A stretch of 64,000 bases of DNA from NCBI GenBank assembly GCA_963812675.1, contig CAWEWR010000007.1, positions 682,001-746,000 on the forward strand. Reading direction: 5' to 3'. The notes beneath the pieces are model-generated. The model was given only the letters and a program-made list of their open reading frames with translations, made no database searches and was not told the DNA's origin. This DNA is from AP-15 sp963812675. Lineage in GTDB: Bacteria > Pseudomonadota > Alphaproteobacteria > ATCC43930 > CGMCC-115725. A program made the translations under genes and the position numbers. This document shows positions 45,394 through 53,910 of this stretch, one piece after another. How positions within the stretch are numbered: position 1 is the first letter of the stretch; every line of letters begins with the position of its first letter.

Positions 45394-46727
45394 TGCGCTG
45401 CCCAGTCGTGCACGGCCCAGTCGTGGTTGTGCACCAAACCCTCGTCATGGCCGTACTGCGTGGAGTCCGCCGGCCGATCCTCACGGAATTGCGCCGTCTC
45501 GGTGCTGCCGGCCAGCGCCGTCGTCGAGGAGCGCCCGCCCGAAATCACCATTGCCACCGCATCGAAGTAGCCGACGCCGACCTCCCGCTGATGCTGGGTT
45601 GCAGTGTAGCCTTCCGCCTCGGCTGCGAATTCGGCCTGCTGTAATTCGGAGTAGGCCGCCATGCCATGCTCGCTGTAGTCCCGCGCCAGTTGGAACATCG
45701 CAAGGTTGAGGGTGTGGAAGCCGGCCAATGTGACAAACTGGAACCGATAGCCCATTTGCGCGATGTCGTGCTGAAAGCTCGCGAGCCTCTCGGGAGCCAG
45801 CTTTTTGCGCCAGTTGAAGCTCGGCGAGCAGTTGTAGGCCAGCAATTTGCCCGGGAACTCGCGATGGATCGCATCCGCAAAGCGCTCGGCCTCGCCGAGG
45901 TCAGGCTCGCTCGTCTCCCACCATAGAAGATCGGCGTAACGCGCGTAGGCGAGGCTGCGGGCAATGGCGTATTCGACCCCGAGTCCCGGGCGAATCCGGA
46001 AGAAGCCCTCCGCGGTGCGCTCGCCGCTGATGAATGGGTGGTCGCGTTCGTCGATGTCGCTGGTCAACAATTGCGCCGATTGCGCATCTGTGCGGCACAG
46101 CAGCACAGTCGGCACGCCCTCGACATCGGCCGCGAGCCGGGCCGCGTTGAGAGTTCGGATGTGCTGGCTTATCGGCACGAGGACCTTGCCGCCCAGATGA
46201 CCGCATTTCTTTTCCGACGCGAGCTGGTCCTCGAAATGCACGCCGGCCGCGCCTGCCTCGATCATCGCCTTCATCAGCTCGTAGGCATTGAGCGCGCCGC
46301 CGAACCCGGCCTCGGCATCGGCAATGATCGGTGCCATCCAGTACGTGTCGTCACCATCGCCTTCCGACTGAGCGATCTGGTCGGCGCGGCGTAATGCATT
46401 GTTGATGCGCCTGACCACATTGGGCACCGAATCCGCCGGATAGAGCGACTGGTCCGGATACATCTGCCCGGCAGTATTGGCGTCGGCTGCGACCTGCCAG
46501 CCCGATAGATAAATTGCCTTCAAACCGGCCTTGACCTGCTGCACGGCCTGATTGCCGGTCAGGGCGCCGAGAGTCGGCACGAAGGGGTCGGTGTTCAATA
46601 GATGCCGCAACCGCACGGCGCCCATTTCCGCCAATGTATGACGAATTCGGAAGGAGCCTGCCAGCCGCTCGACATCGGCGGAGCCGTAATCTCGGCGAAT
46701 GTTGGCGAAACTGTCGCGCTGCATCAT
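45390..46727 (-). CDS. aceA: Isocitrate lyase
   Basis: The protein has 445 residues. It cleaves isocitrate to glyoxylate and succinate. The catalytic KKCGH is in EDQLASEKKCGHLGGKV, and YNCSPSFNW and the family end STTALAGSTE are present. A further 30 or so residues follow (EDRPADSTQYGHDEGLVHNH and on) beyond the usual end of the family. Together with aceB it forms an operon for growth on acetate or fatty acids, facing away from its likely regulator. Confidence 0.96.
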
Positions 46728-46877
46728 GTTTATCCTCTGGATGTTTTTTCTCTGGCGAAACCGTATGGCTTCAGTAACGGCTTTGCAGCTTCAATGGCGA
46801 GCCCCAATGTGGCATGATCAATGCAATTCTGTTGGTGACTTCACAGACTGCGCTCAATTTTTGTAAAGGCTGTAAAA

Positions 46878-48275
46878 ATGTCGCGTGTCCAGATCGGGCG
46901 TACGGTGCGGCGGCTGCGCACTGAGCGGAACCTGTCGCAGCAGGCATTGGCGAACCGGCTGGGCATCTCGGCCAGCTATCTGAACCTGATCGAGCACGAT
47001 CAGCGCGCGGTGAGCGGCACATTGCTGATCAAGCTCGCCGAGACGTTCCACCTCGATCTCGCGACGCTCTCGGGGTCGCAGGAGCGCCGGCTCGAGATCG
47101 GGCTGCGCGAGGCTTTTTCCGATCCCTTGCTCGGTGTCGACGCGGTGCCCGAAGCCGAAATTGCCGCTATGGCCGGGTCGGGTCCGAAGGCGGCGCGCGC
47201 GGTGCTCGCGCTTTATCGCGCATGGCGGGTCGCCCGCGAGGACGCCGGGGGCATCGCCCTCCCGTCGGGGCGGCGCGTCCTGCTGCCCAATGAAGAGGCG
47301 CGCGATTTCTTCGATGACCGCGCCAACCATTTCCCGACGCTCGAAGAGGCCGCCGATGGGATCGCCGCCGCCTGCAGCGCCGCCCCGTCCGAGATGAACC
47401 ACGCCATCGCCGAAAGGCTCCGCAAAACGCATGGTCTCACCGTTACTGTGCAGCCGCTGGATGGGGTCCTGCGCCGCTTTGATCCGGAGACCCGCCGGCT
47501 TGCCCTCGCCGAGACCCTGCCGCGGGAGAGCCGTGGGTTCCATATGGCGTTCCAGCTCGCCCTCTTCGAAGCGCGCGACGCGGTAGAAACCGTATTGCAT
47601 GAGGCCGCGCCGTCCTCGGCGGAAGGGGCGATGCTGATCCGCGTGGGCCTTCTCAACTATGTCGCGGGCGCCATTCTGATGCCGTACGCCGCATATCTCG
47701 CGTCGGCGCAGGAGCTGCGCCACGACATGGAGGCGATCGCGGCCCGCTTCGGGGTTTCCTTCGAACAGGCCTGTCATCGCTTGTCCACTTTGCAGCGGCC
47801 CGGGGCCCGCGGCGTGCCGTTCTTTTTTGTCCGCGTCGACCCGGCGGGAAACGTGTCGAAGCGCTTCTCGGCGGCGGGCTTCCCGTTCGCGCGTTACGGC
47901 GGCTCGTGCCCGCGTTGGGTGGTGCATACCGCCTTTTCGCAACCGGGCGCCGTCCGGGTGCAAGTCGCCGAGCTGCCCGACGGCGACGCCTATCTCTGCT
48001 TCGCCCGGGCCGTCGCGCGGCCCGCGACACATTGGGGCGAACCCCGCCCTGTCCATGTCGTGGCGATGGGCTGCAGCGTAGCGCGCGCCGAGGAGATCAT
48101 CTATGCCGACGGGCTCGACCTCGACCGCGCCAAGGTCGGCATCGGCTTGTCTTGTCGCCTGTGCAACCGCTCGGACTGCCGCAGCCGGGCGTTTCCTCCG
48201 CTCGAGCACCGGCTCGCGCTCGATCCGCTGACCTCGAGCTCGACGCCCTACAGGTTCGAGCCGCGAGAGGGCTGA
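46878..48275 (+). CDS. XRE-type short-chain fatty acyl regulator (ScfR/RamB-like)
   Basis: The protein has 465 residues. The N-terminal helix-turn-helix has IGRTVRRLRTERNLSQQALA and ISASYLNLIEHDQRAVSG. The middle part is IrrE/ImmA-like with FQLALFEARDAVETVLHE, and the C-terminal DUF2083 part has four conserved Cys (CRLCNRSDCRSRAFPPLEH). Such regulators control the glyoxylate shunt and methylcitrate genes in response to acyl-CoA. Being divergent from aceA-aceB with 150 bases between supports that role. AAAGG eight bases before the ATG serves as the binding site. Confidence 0.92.
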   Translation: MSRVQIGRTVRRLRTERNLSQQALANRLGISASYLNLIEHDQRAVSGTLLIKLAETFHLDLATLSGSQERRLEIGLREAFSDPLLGVDAVPEAEIAAMAGSGPKAARAVLALYRAWRVAREDAGGIALPSGRRVLLPNEEARDFFDDRANHFPTLEEAADGIAAACSAAPSEMNHAIAERLRKTHGLTVTVQPLDGVLRRFDPETRRLALAETLPRESRGFHMAFQLALFEARDAVETVLHEAAPSSAEGAMLIRVGLLNYVAGAILMPYAAYLASAQELRHDMEAIAARFGVSFEQACHRLSTLQRPGARGVPFFFVRVDPAGNVSKRFSAAGFPFARYGGSCPRWVVHTAFSQPGAVRVQVAELPDGDAYLCFARAVARPATHWGEPRPVHVVAMGCSVARAEEIIYADGLDLDRAKVGIGLSCRLCNRSDCRSRAFPPLEHRLALDPLTSSSTPYRFEPREG

Positions 48276-48538
48276 TCGGAACGGTCATACTGGCGGCGAT
48301 CTTGTGGCAGTCGCCTCGTCATCCTTGGCACCGGCGCCTTTCTCGGAGAGTGGGCGACCGGCGGCACATCGCCTATCTGCTGGTGCCGCTCGCCGAGGTC
48401 GAGATCGTCGATGACTGGCAGGTGCTCGGCCTTGCGGGCACCGACAGCAAGTCGCTGGTGCTACACGCACGGTCCAACCCTCGAAAAGGCAGCGTTCGCA
48501 AGAGCCTCAAATGCGGCGATATCGAGAGCGGAAAGCCG

Positions 48539-48997
48539 TCACTCCCTGCCGGTGCGGCCGTGAAAAGGGTCCGGGCCGGGGTCGCGCCCGGCGGCAACCT
48601 CGGCCAGCCGGCCGAGGTAGTGAGCCCAGCCTTCCGCATGGCCGGCGCACTGCTCGGCATTGGGCAGGCCGGTGTGGGTCAGGCGCAGCAGCGTTCCGTC
48701 CGGCTGCTCGATCAGGTCGATCTCGACCAAACTCGACCCCGGCGGCACCACCTCGCTGCCGTCGTCCCAGCCGAAGCTGTAGGCCAGACGGTGCACCGGC
48801 ACCACCTCGCGAAAGGAGCCGCGGGCGAACCGAGCCCCGGTGACGTTGACGAGATAGAGCCCGCCGGGCTGCGGGTCGAGCTGCGCCTCCGTTCCCATCC
48901 AGCGCAGGATCTTCTCCGGATCGGTCAGGAGGGCGAACACCGCGGCGGGCGGCGCCGGGATGTGCTGCTCGCGGCGGACGACGAGGGCCTCTTGCAT
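48539..48997 (-). CDS. SRPBCC/AHSA1 family protein
   Basis: The protein has 152 residues. It shows VVRREQHIPAPPAAVFALLT, DPEKILRWMG, GTLLRLTHTGLP and GWAHYLGRL, the pattern of activator-of-Hsp90-like START-fold proteins that bind hydrophobic ligands. I chose the ATG at 48997 because GGGGAAA lies upstream; 49009 is an alternative. The frame continues farther upstream, but that part looks non-coding. The 260 bases between this gene and the ScfR-like gene show no further gene. Confidence 0.85.
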   Translation of the reverse strand: MQEALVVRREQHIPAPPAAVFALLTDPEKILRWMGTEAQLDPQPGGLYLVNVTGARFARGSFREVVPVHRLAYSFGWDDGSEVVPPGSSLVEIDLIEQPDGTLLRLTHTGLPNAEQCAGHAEGWAHYLGRLAEVAAGRDPGPDPFHGRTGRE

Positions 48998-49172
48998 CGG
49001 TTTCCCCATGGTTGCGATGGCGTGCCCCGGCTGGAGCGAAGGATTGGCGGGCGCCGGGTCGGGGTCTTGCCCCGAGGATAGACCGGCCGCACCAGCTGCG
49101 CCATCGCCGCGGCGCGGAGTTCGTGAGCGAGCCAGGCGGGGCATGGCAAGCGATCATCGGTGAGGTCGTCCG

Positions 49173-49481
49173 TTAGGCAAAGTGAGGCATGACATCCGAG
49201 GCGAAGAGTTCACGGGCCTCTTCGTCGTTCCGATCGCCGTTGGTCAGCAGGCCGATGCCGGCGTCCTGGTACTGTCCGATCAGGTCGATGGCCTCGGACA
49301 CCGTACCGAAAAAAGCGCGCGACGGTCCGCGAGCAGTCAGCCGCGCGCGCTTTACCGCCACTGCGGCGTCGTCGCCGGCGAGAAGCCAGCCCCGGACATG
49401 GGTCTTTTCGATCGTGTCGTAATCGCGACCGCCCGCGTCGCAATGGCGGCGCAACACGTCGAACTTATGCCTTACCTCCAC
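49173..49481 (-). pseudogene. C-terminal remnant of an LLM-class flavin-dependent oxidoreductase
   Basis: About 102 residues read HKFDVLRRHCDAGGRDYDTI, then EKTH and IDLIGQYQDAGIGLLTNGDR, which matches the C-terminal third of luciferase-like oxidoreductases (usually 300 residues or more). The N-terminal barrel with the flavin site is missing. It starts right after the AhpD-like selenoprotein gene, and a deletion may have joined the two. Confidence 0.75.
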
Positions 49482-49520
49482 AATGTCGCCGTCGACGGTC
49501 GATCCCGTGCGGCCGGTCGG

Positions 49521-50075
49521 TCACCGCTTCCAGAATCCCTGGGATGGGATGCGGAACGCTCGATTGAAGCGCGAGGATGCGTTCTCCCACGCGATGATCA
49601 TCGTAAGTTCCGCGATGGTGTCGTCGTCGTATTGACTTTGCAAGCGCGCGAACAATTCGTCGTCAACGTCGCGGCGCGTGTCGGTGATCGCGTCTGCGTA
49701 TTCCAGCGCCACCTTCTCCGCTTCAGTGAAGAGGGGGCTCTTCGCATAGTCGTTGAGGGCCTCGATCTTCTCCGTCGGGACGCCCAGTCTGCTGCTCACG
49801 GCAGCATTGGCGTCCTGTCAGAATTCGCAGCCGTTCCACCACGCAACGCGACGGTTTAGCAGCCCTCTGAGCGCACCGGGCACGCGTTTCGCCTCTTGTT
49901 GGAGGGCTGCCCACATCGCCTGAGCTGCGCGGAAGAATGCTGGGTTGCGCGCATAGAAGAGGTACGGATAGAGGGGAGCGCCGTAGCGCTTGCTTTGCTC
50001 CTCGAGGACTTTGCGCAAGTCGTCAGGGAGCGTCTCGATGCCGACCGGCGGGATGCGGGTCCTTCCCTCTAGCAT
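49521..50075 (-). CDS. AhpD/carboxymuconolactone decarboxylase-like selenoprotein, with in-frame UGA as selenocysteine
   Basis: Reading through the TGA at 49818-49820 joins two in-register frames into one protein of 184 residues. Sec86 takes the place of the second Cys of the AhpD redox pair, giving C83-E-F-U86 in WWNGCEF-U-QDANAAV. The N-terminal half (IETLPDDLRKVLEEQSKRYG, LRGLLNRRVAWWNG) and the C-terminal half (SPLFTEAEKVALEYADAITD, ELTMIIAWENASSRFNRAF) both belong to this family, so neither alone would be complete. AGGAGGAAGCC precedes the ATG at 50075. A SECIS-like hairpin follows the UGA. An ArsR regulator gene lies directly upstream. A thiol peroxidase or disulfide role is likely. Confidence 0.9.
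49778..49820 (-). promoter_or_regulatory. SECIS-like hairpin after the UGA of the AhpD-like gene
   Basis: After UGA and two bases, GGACGCC pairs with GGCGUCC, and an inner stem GCUGC/GCAGC carries the loop CGUGA. The loop begins 18 bases after the UGA, exactly as in the GrdB-like gene. A two-level stem with the same apical loop is hard to explain by chance. Confidence 0.85.
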
Positions 50076-50084
50076 GGCTTCCTC

Positions 50085-50801
50085 CTAAACGTGGGTGCGG
50101 TTTTTGTTTTCCTCGGGCACGCGGATCCCGAAGGTTTCCAAAAATCCGCGCTGTCCCGGTGGGGTCACGATGACGGCGCCGCCGTGCTTCATCTGCTCGA
50201 TCCAACCGAGATCAAAGCAACGTTTGGTCAACGCGGCTCCCAGCGCGCCGGCGATGTGGGGTCTTCGCTCGGTCCAATCGAGGCACAGCCGGCAGAACTC
50301 GCGGCCGGTCGAATTCAGCGACGAGAGGTCAATTCCGAACTCAGCGAGAAAGCGCGTGCCTGCCGGCGTGATTTCGGCTGCTTCTTCACTGCGCACGATG
50401 TATTCGTGCCCGGTGAAGAAGTCGGCTAGAGCGACACTGAGGCGGCCGGCGAGATGGTCGTAGCAAATCCGGGCATCGCTTAACTCCCGGGCTTGCCGCG
50501 ACAGCGGACGAAATCGGGGCCTGTTCTCAACCGCAACGGCCATAATACTGTCGAGCATCTCAAAAATCTTGGGTGAGGCCAGCCGGAAATATCGGTGTCG
50601 GCCCTCCCTCAGCGCTGTCAGCAGCCCCGCCTCGGTGAGCTTCGCCAGATGGGTGCTGGCCGTCTGCGGAGTGATGCGGGCCGCGTAGGCAAGCTCGCTC
50701 GCCGTGAGGGCGCGGCCATCCAGCACGGCCGTCAGCATCGTTGCCCGCGCCGGATCGCTAACGAGCGCGGCGATCTCCGCTATGAGGGGTCCGGTGTTCA
50801 T
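50085..50801 (-). CDS. ArsR family helix-turn-helix regulator
   Basis: The protein has 238 residues. The N-terminal ArsR fold has VSDPARATMLTAVLDGRALT, ASELAYAARITPQTASTHLA and KLTEAGLLTALREGRHRYFR. A long C-terminal extension (RICYDHLAGRLSVALADFF, CLDWTERRPHIAGALG) is typical of the larger members; it holds a few Cys residues that could sense redox state or metal. It is nine bases upstream of the AhpD-like selenoprotein gene and probably regulates it and itself. Confidence 0.9.
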   Translation of the reverse strand: MNTGPLIAEIAALVSDPARATMLTAVLDGRALTASELAYAARITPQTASTHLAKLTEAGLLTALREGRHRYFRLASPKIFEMLDSIMAVAVENRPRFRPLSRQARELSDARICYDHLAGRLSVALADFFTGHEYIVRSEEAAEITPAGTRFLAEFGIDLSSLNSTGREFCRLCLDWTERRPHIAGALGAALTKRCFDLGWIEQMKHGGAVIVTPPGQRGFLETFGIRVPEENKNRTHV

Positions 50802-50950
50802 GCCGCCATACTATCACCTTGGCTTGGTTGGCTCGCCCGCGAACACTTCGATGGCGATCGAAGTGAATTTTCCAAAGCCAACCCAACTAGCCGCGGGCAG
50901 CGCGACACTGCTCGGTGACAGGCCGGGGTCCCTGGCGGCATGATCGCGGC

Positions 50951-52021
50951 ATGGATCTGCAAATCGATTTGCCTGCGCCCCTCGCGTGGCTGGTGGACGA
51001 GGCCGGCGCCGCGCCCAGCCCTGACCGGTTTTTGGCCGAGCTCGGCGGCCGGCTGCTGGCCGACGGCCTGCCGCTGGCCGGCGGCGCCCTGACCTTAGCC
51101 GTGCCGCATCCGATCATCGCCCGCCGCACCTGGCTGTGGCGGGCCGAGAGCGGGGCGGTGATCGAGGCGCTGGGCTTCGCGGGCGGCCCGCCCAGCCAAG
51201 CCGGGCGCGACTGGTTGGTTGGGCTGGGCCCGGTGCAGGAGGAGACCGTCGGCCCGGGGCCAGACGGTCTGGTGCTGGGCTGGGCCGGGACCCGGCCGTT
51301 CGGCCCCGCCGAGGCCGGCCGGCTGCGCCAGGCCGCGCGCTTCGCCGCGGCGCCGTTAGCTGCTCTCGCCGCGCGGGCGGCGCTGGCAGCGCTGCTCGAG
51401 GCCTATCTCGGCCGGCGCAGCGCCGCCCGGGTGCAGGCCGGCGCAGCGCGCCGCGGCACCGGAGAGACCATCCGCGCGGCACTCCTGTCTGCCGATCTGC
51501 GCGACTTCACCGCCTTGTCCGAGGCGACCGAGCCCGCGGCGCTGATCGCCGCCCTCGACGCGTGGTTCGACCGCATCGCCGGGGCGGTGCACGCTTTCGG
51601 GGGCGAGGTGCTCAAGTTCATCGGCGACGGCGTGCTGGCGATCTTCCCGGTCACCGGCGCACCGGCCGGGGCGTGCGAGGCGGGGCTGCGCGCCGTCGCC
51701 GCCGCCCGCGCCGGCATGGCCCATCTCGATGCGGCGCGGCAGGCGCAGGGGCTGCCGCCGCTGCCCTTTGGCGCGGCGCTGCATTTGGGCGAGATCCTGT
51801 GGGGTAATATCGGCGCGGCCGACCGGCTGGACTTCACCGCGATCGGCCCCGCGGTCAACCTGGTCAGCCGCCTGGAGGGGCTGTGCCGGCCGCTCGGCCG
51901 CTCGGTGCTGATCTCGGGCGCCATCGCCGCCGAGACCACCACGCCGCTCATAGCGCTGGGCGAACACACGCTGCGCGGCATCGCGGCGCCCTGCGCCGTC
52001 TTCACCCTGCCGGATGCGTGA
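50951..52021 (+). CDS. Class III adenylate/guanylate cyclase
   Basis: The protein has 356 residues. An N-terminal ~180 residues form a sensor-like region (GWAGTRPFGPAEAGRLRQAA and a long helix LAALLEAYLGRRSAARVQAG). The catalytic domain follows with both metal Asp residues (LLSADLRDFTALSE, and the Asp in FGGEVLKFIGDGVLAIFP) and DFTAIGPAVNLVSRLEGLC with the Asn/Arg pair. It should make cAMP or cGMP. A decayed partial copy is present at 57783-58069. Confidence 0.9.
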   Translation: MDLQIDLPAPLAWLVDEAGAAPSPDRFLAELGGRLLADGLPLAGGALTLAVPHPIIARRTWLWRAESGAVIEALGFAGGPPSQAGRDWLVGLGPVQEETVGPGPDGLVLGWAGTRPFGPAEAGRLRQAARFAAAPLAALAARAALAALLEAYLGRRSAARVQAGAARRGTGETIRAALLSADLRDFTALSEATEPAALIAALDAWFDRIAGAVHAFGGEVLKFIGDGVLAIFPVTGAPAGACEAGLRAVAAARAGMAHLDAARQAQGLPPLPFGAALHLGEILWGNIGAADRLDFTAIGPAVNLVSRLEGLCRPLGRSVLISGAIAAETTTPLIALGEHTLRGIAAPCAVFTLPDA

Positions 52022-52105
52022 GCGGCTCGTCGCCAATAGTAGAAGGAGCTAACGCGGCGCAACGACGAGCTGGCGCGGCGGCGACCTTGACACTGATACC
52101 GTATG

Positions 52106-52170
52106 GTACCAAATCCACCACCCGAGGGATGGGTACCACATCGTACCATACCCGGTGCGATATCGTACCA
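52106..52170. promoter_or_regulatory. Cluster of four GTACCA motifs
   Basis: GTACCA occurs at 52106, 52133, 52143 and 52165, within 65 bases and just upstream of the membrane protein gene. The first is part of a GGTACC palindrome. Such clustering suggests a binding site array or a decayed repeat. No regulator is assigned. Confidence 0.45.
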
Positions 52171-52211
52171 AGACGCGGTCAATGGCTGGAATTCTGGCTA
52201 GGGAGACGCTG

Positions 52212-52721
52212 ATGCTGCCGCAACTCTGCTTTTTCGGGAGCATCGCATTCAGTTTCATCGCGTGGGGGATAGTCACGGCCCGATATATCTGGCCGGAACT
52301 CCGGCTCCGGCAACGGGCCGAGGCATTGCGCCCTCTGCTCATCCTGCACAGTTTTCGCTTCATCGGGTTGGCGTTCCTGGTCCCCGGCGTCGTGTCGCCC
52401 GATCTGCCACATGCGTTTGCGCATTCCGCGGCCTACGGGGACATCATTGCGGCGACGCTCGCGTTGCTTTCGCTGCTGTTGCTGCCGCGTGGGGCCGGCG
52501 TGGTCACCGCATGGCTCTTCAATATCTGGGGCTCGGCCGATCTTCTGAACGCATTTTATCAGGCCAATCACGCCGGGCTCTTGGCGGGGCAGTTGGGGGC
52601 CGCCTACTTCATCCCGACTTTGGTTGTGCCGCTGCTGCTGATCACGCACGGACTCGCGTTCCGACTTCTTCTGCAACATCAAAACGAACCCGCGATGCGG
52701 GAAAGCCGGCGTCCCGCCTAA
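52212..52721 (+). CDS. Hypothetical integral membrane protein
   Basis: The protein has 169 residues with about five membrane helices: CFFGSIAFSFIAWGIVTARY, LLILHSFRFIGLAFLVPGVV, IIAATLALLSLLLLP, GVVTAWLFNIWGSADLLNAF and FIPTLVVPLLLITHGLAFRL. The ATG at 52212 has AGGGAGA six bases upstream and is better than the ATG at 52182. The family is uncharacterised. The GTACCA cluster is in its promoter region. Confidence 0.8.
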   Translation: MLPQLCFFGSIAFSFIAWGIVTARYIWPELRLRQRAEALRPLLILHSFRFIGLAFLVPGVVSPDLPHAFAHSAAYGDIIAATLALLSLLLLPRGAGVVTAWLFNIWGSADLLNAFYQANHAGLLAGQLGAAYFIPTLVVPLLLITHGLAFRLLLQHQNEPAMRESRRPA

Positions 52722-52906
52722 GCGTCGGCGAAAACGGATCCGGCGGGGTCGTGGTCCGGCGTTCGCCAGATCGAGCGGTGCCGGACCTTCCTCGCCTGTG
52801 AACACTCTCGGGATGTGACGCGCCAGGGGGGCGATCCGATACAGGTTGACAAGCAAGACTAAACGGATCGAAGATCGAATTCCGAATTCCATTTTGGAGG
52901 GATCGC

Positions 52907-53638
52907 CTGCAGCCTCTCGATCCGCAACCGGCGCTGATCGACCGCGCCTATCAGCGGTTGGTCGAAGCGATTGCCGACGGCACGCTCGCTTCGGGCCAGC
53001 GCCTCCGACAGGAGGAGCTCGGTCGAAGGCTCGGCATATCGCGCCAGCCGATCAGCCACGCTTTGCGGATGCTCAAGCAGCAAAAGCTCGTCGAGGAAAA
53101 CGGTCGGCGGGGGCTGGCCGTCTCCATGGTCGACCCCGTTCGCGTTCGCGAGCTTTACCAGGTCCGCACGGCGCTCGACGCCTTGGCGGCTCGGCTCGCT
53201 GCCGAGCGAGTTGCCGAACGAACGGTCGACACGGCGCAGCGGCGGGCGGCACAGCACGCCCTCGCGGCCGGGCTCACACTCCGTCCGGATGCGCCGGTGT
53301 TGGCTTTCATCCAGGCTGATGTTGCGTTTCACACCACGCTTTACCGGCTGTCCGGCAATCGGGCAATCGAAGACACCGTCGCGGCGCAATGGCCGCATCT
53401 GAAGCGCTCAATGGGCGCCGTGCTCGAAGACGCCGAGCAGCGCCCGCTGGTTTGGGCCGAGCACAGCGAGATCCTTCGCCTCGTGCTGGCCGGCGATGCC
53501 GCCGGCGCGGAGCTGGCAGCACGCCATCATACCGATCGCGCCGGCGGCGAAACCGCGCGTCGCTTAACCCAATCACGCCCCTCACCGGGAGGAAACCGCG
53601 ATGCAGCTCACCGCACAACAACTCGAGCAGTTCGCTGA
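52907..53638 (+). CDS. GntR family regulator (FCD type), probable CTG or TTG start
   Basis: The protein has 243 residues from the CTG at 52907 or 226 from the TTG at 52958. The winged helix shows AIADGTLASGQRLRQEELGR, RLGISRQPISHALRMLKQQK and ENGRRGLAVS. The C-terminal FCD effector domain has VRELYQVRTALDALAARLA and the metal-binding His residues in ADVAFHTTLYRLSGN and EHSEIL. GGAGG lies six bases before the CTG, and the TTG would cut the first helix (LIDRAYQRLVEA), so CTG is favoured. The last ~10 codons overlap the next remnant's start. Confidence 0.8.
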   Translation: MQPLDPQPALIDRAYQRLVEAIADGTLASGQRLRQEELGRRLGISRQPISHALRMLKQQKLVEENGRRGLAVSMVDPVRVRELYQVRTALDALAARLAAERVAERTVDTAQRRAAQHALAAGLTLRPDAPVLAFIQADVAFHTTLYRLSGNRAIEDTVAAQWPHLKRSMGAVLEDAEQRPLVWAEHSEILRLVLAGDAAGAELAARHHTDRAGGETARRLTQSRPSPGGNRDAAHRTTTRAVR

Positions 53639-53656
53639 AGAGGGCTATCTGTTTCT
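53601..53656 (+). pseudogene. N-terminal remnant of a phytanoyl-CoA dioxygenase-like gene
   Basis: Starting at an ATG with GGGAGG eight bases upstream, the frame reads MQLTAQQLEQFAEEGYLFLR. This is typical of the start of PhyH-family dioxygenases (usually about 270 residues). The similarity ends after ~20 codons and runs out of frame into the 3' part of another gene. This is a deletion junction. Confidence 0.6.
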
Positions 53657-53901
53657 GCGAGACGCTCGACGGCGAAGGCGGCTATACGGTATGGGGTAAG
53701 CTCGTGCCAGCGGAACGAAGCCTGGCGGAGGGCGCATTGCCGATCGGCCTTGCACATGAGGTGACATTGCTGCGCGATATTGCTGCGGGCGAGATCGTTC
53801 GCTGGTCGGATGTGGCAATCCCCGATACCGAGGCGGTGCACGTGCGTCGCGCCATGGAGCACCGCTTCGCGCCGGCGCCGGCCGCGGTTGCGGCCCAATA
53901 A
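53657..53901 (+). pseudogene. C-terminal remnant of a SAF-domain oxidoreductase gene
   Basis: About 80 residues read LDGEGGYTVWGKLVPAERSL, ALPIGLAHEVTLLRDIAAGE and IVRWSDVAIPDTEAVHVRRA, as in the C-terminal SAF-like part of homoserine-dehydrogenase-like oxidoreductases. No start codon or N-terminal Rossmann domain is present. It is fused to the PhyH remnant and ends nine bases before the aldo-keto reductase gene. Confidence 0.65.
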
Positions 53902-53910
53902 GGGGATCCG

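Noticed and set aside
46862..46876. TGTAAA direct repeats as a ScfR/RamB binding site
   Set aside because: The repeats lie immediately before the ATG, and AAAGG within them serves as the ribosome binding site, so a protein site cannot be argued from sequence alone.
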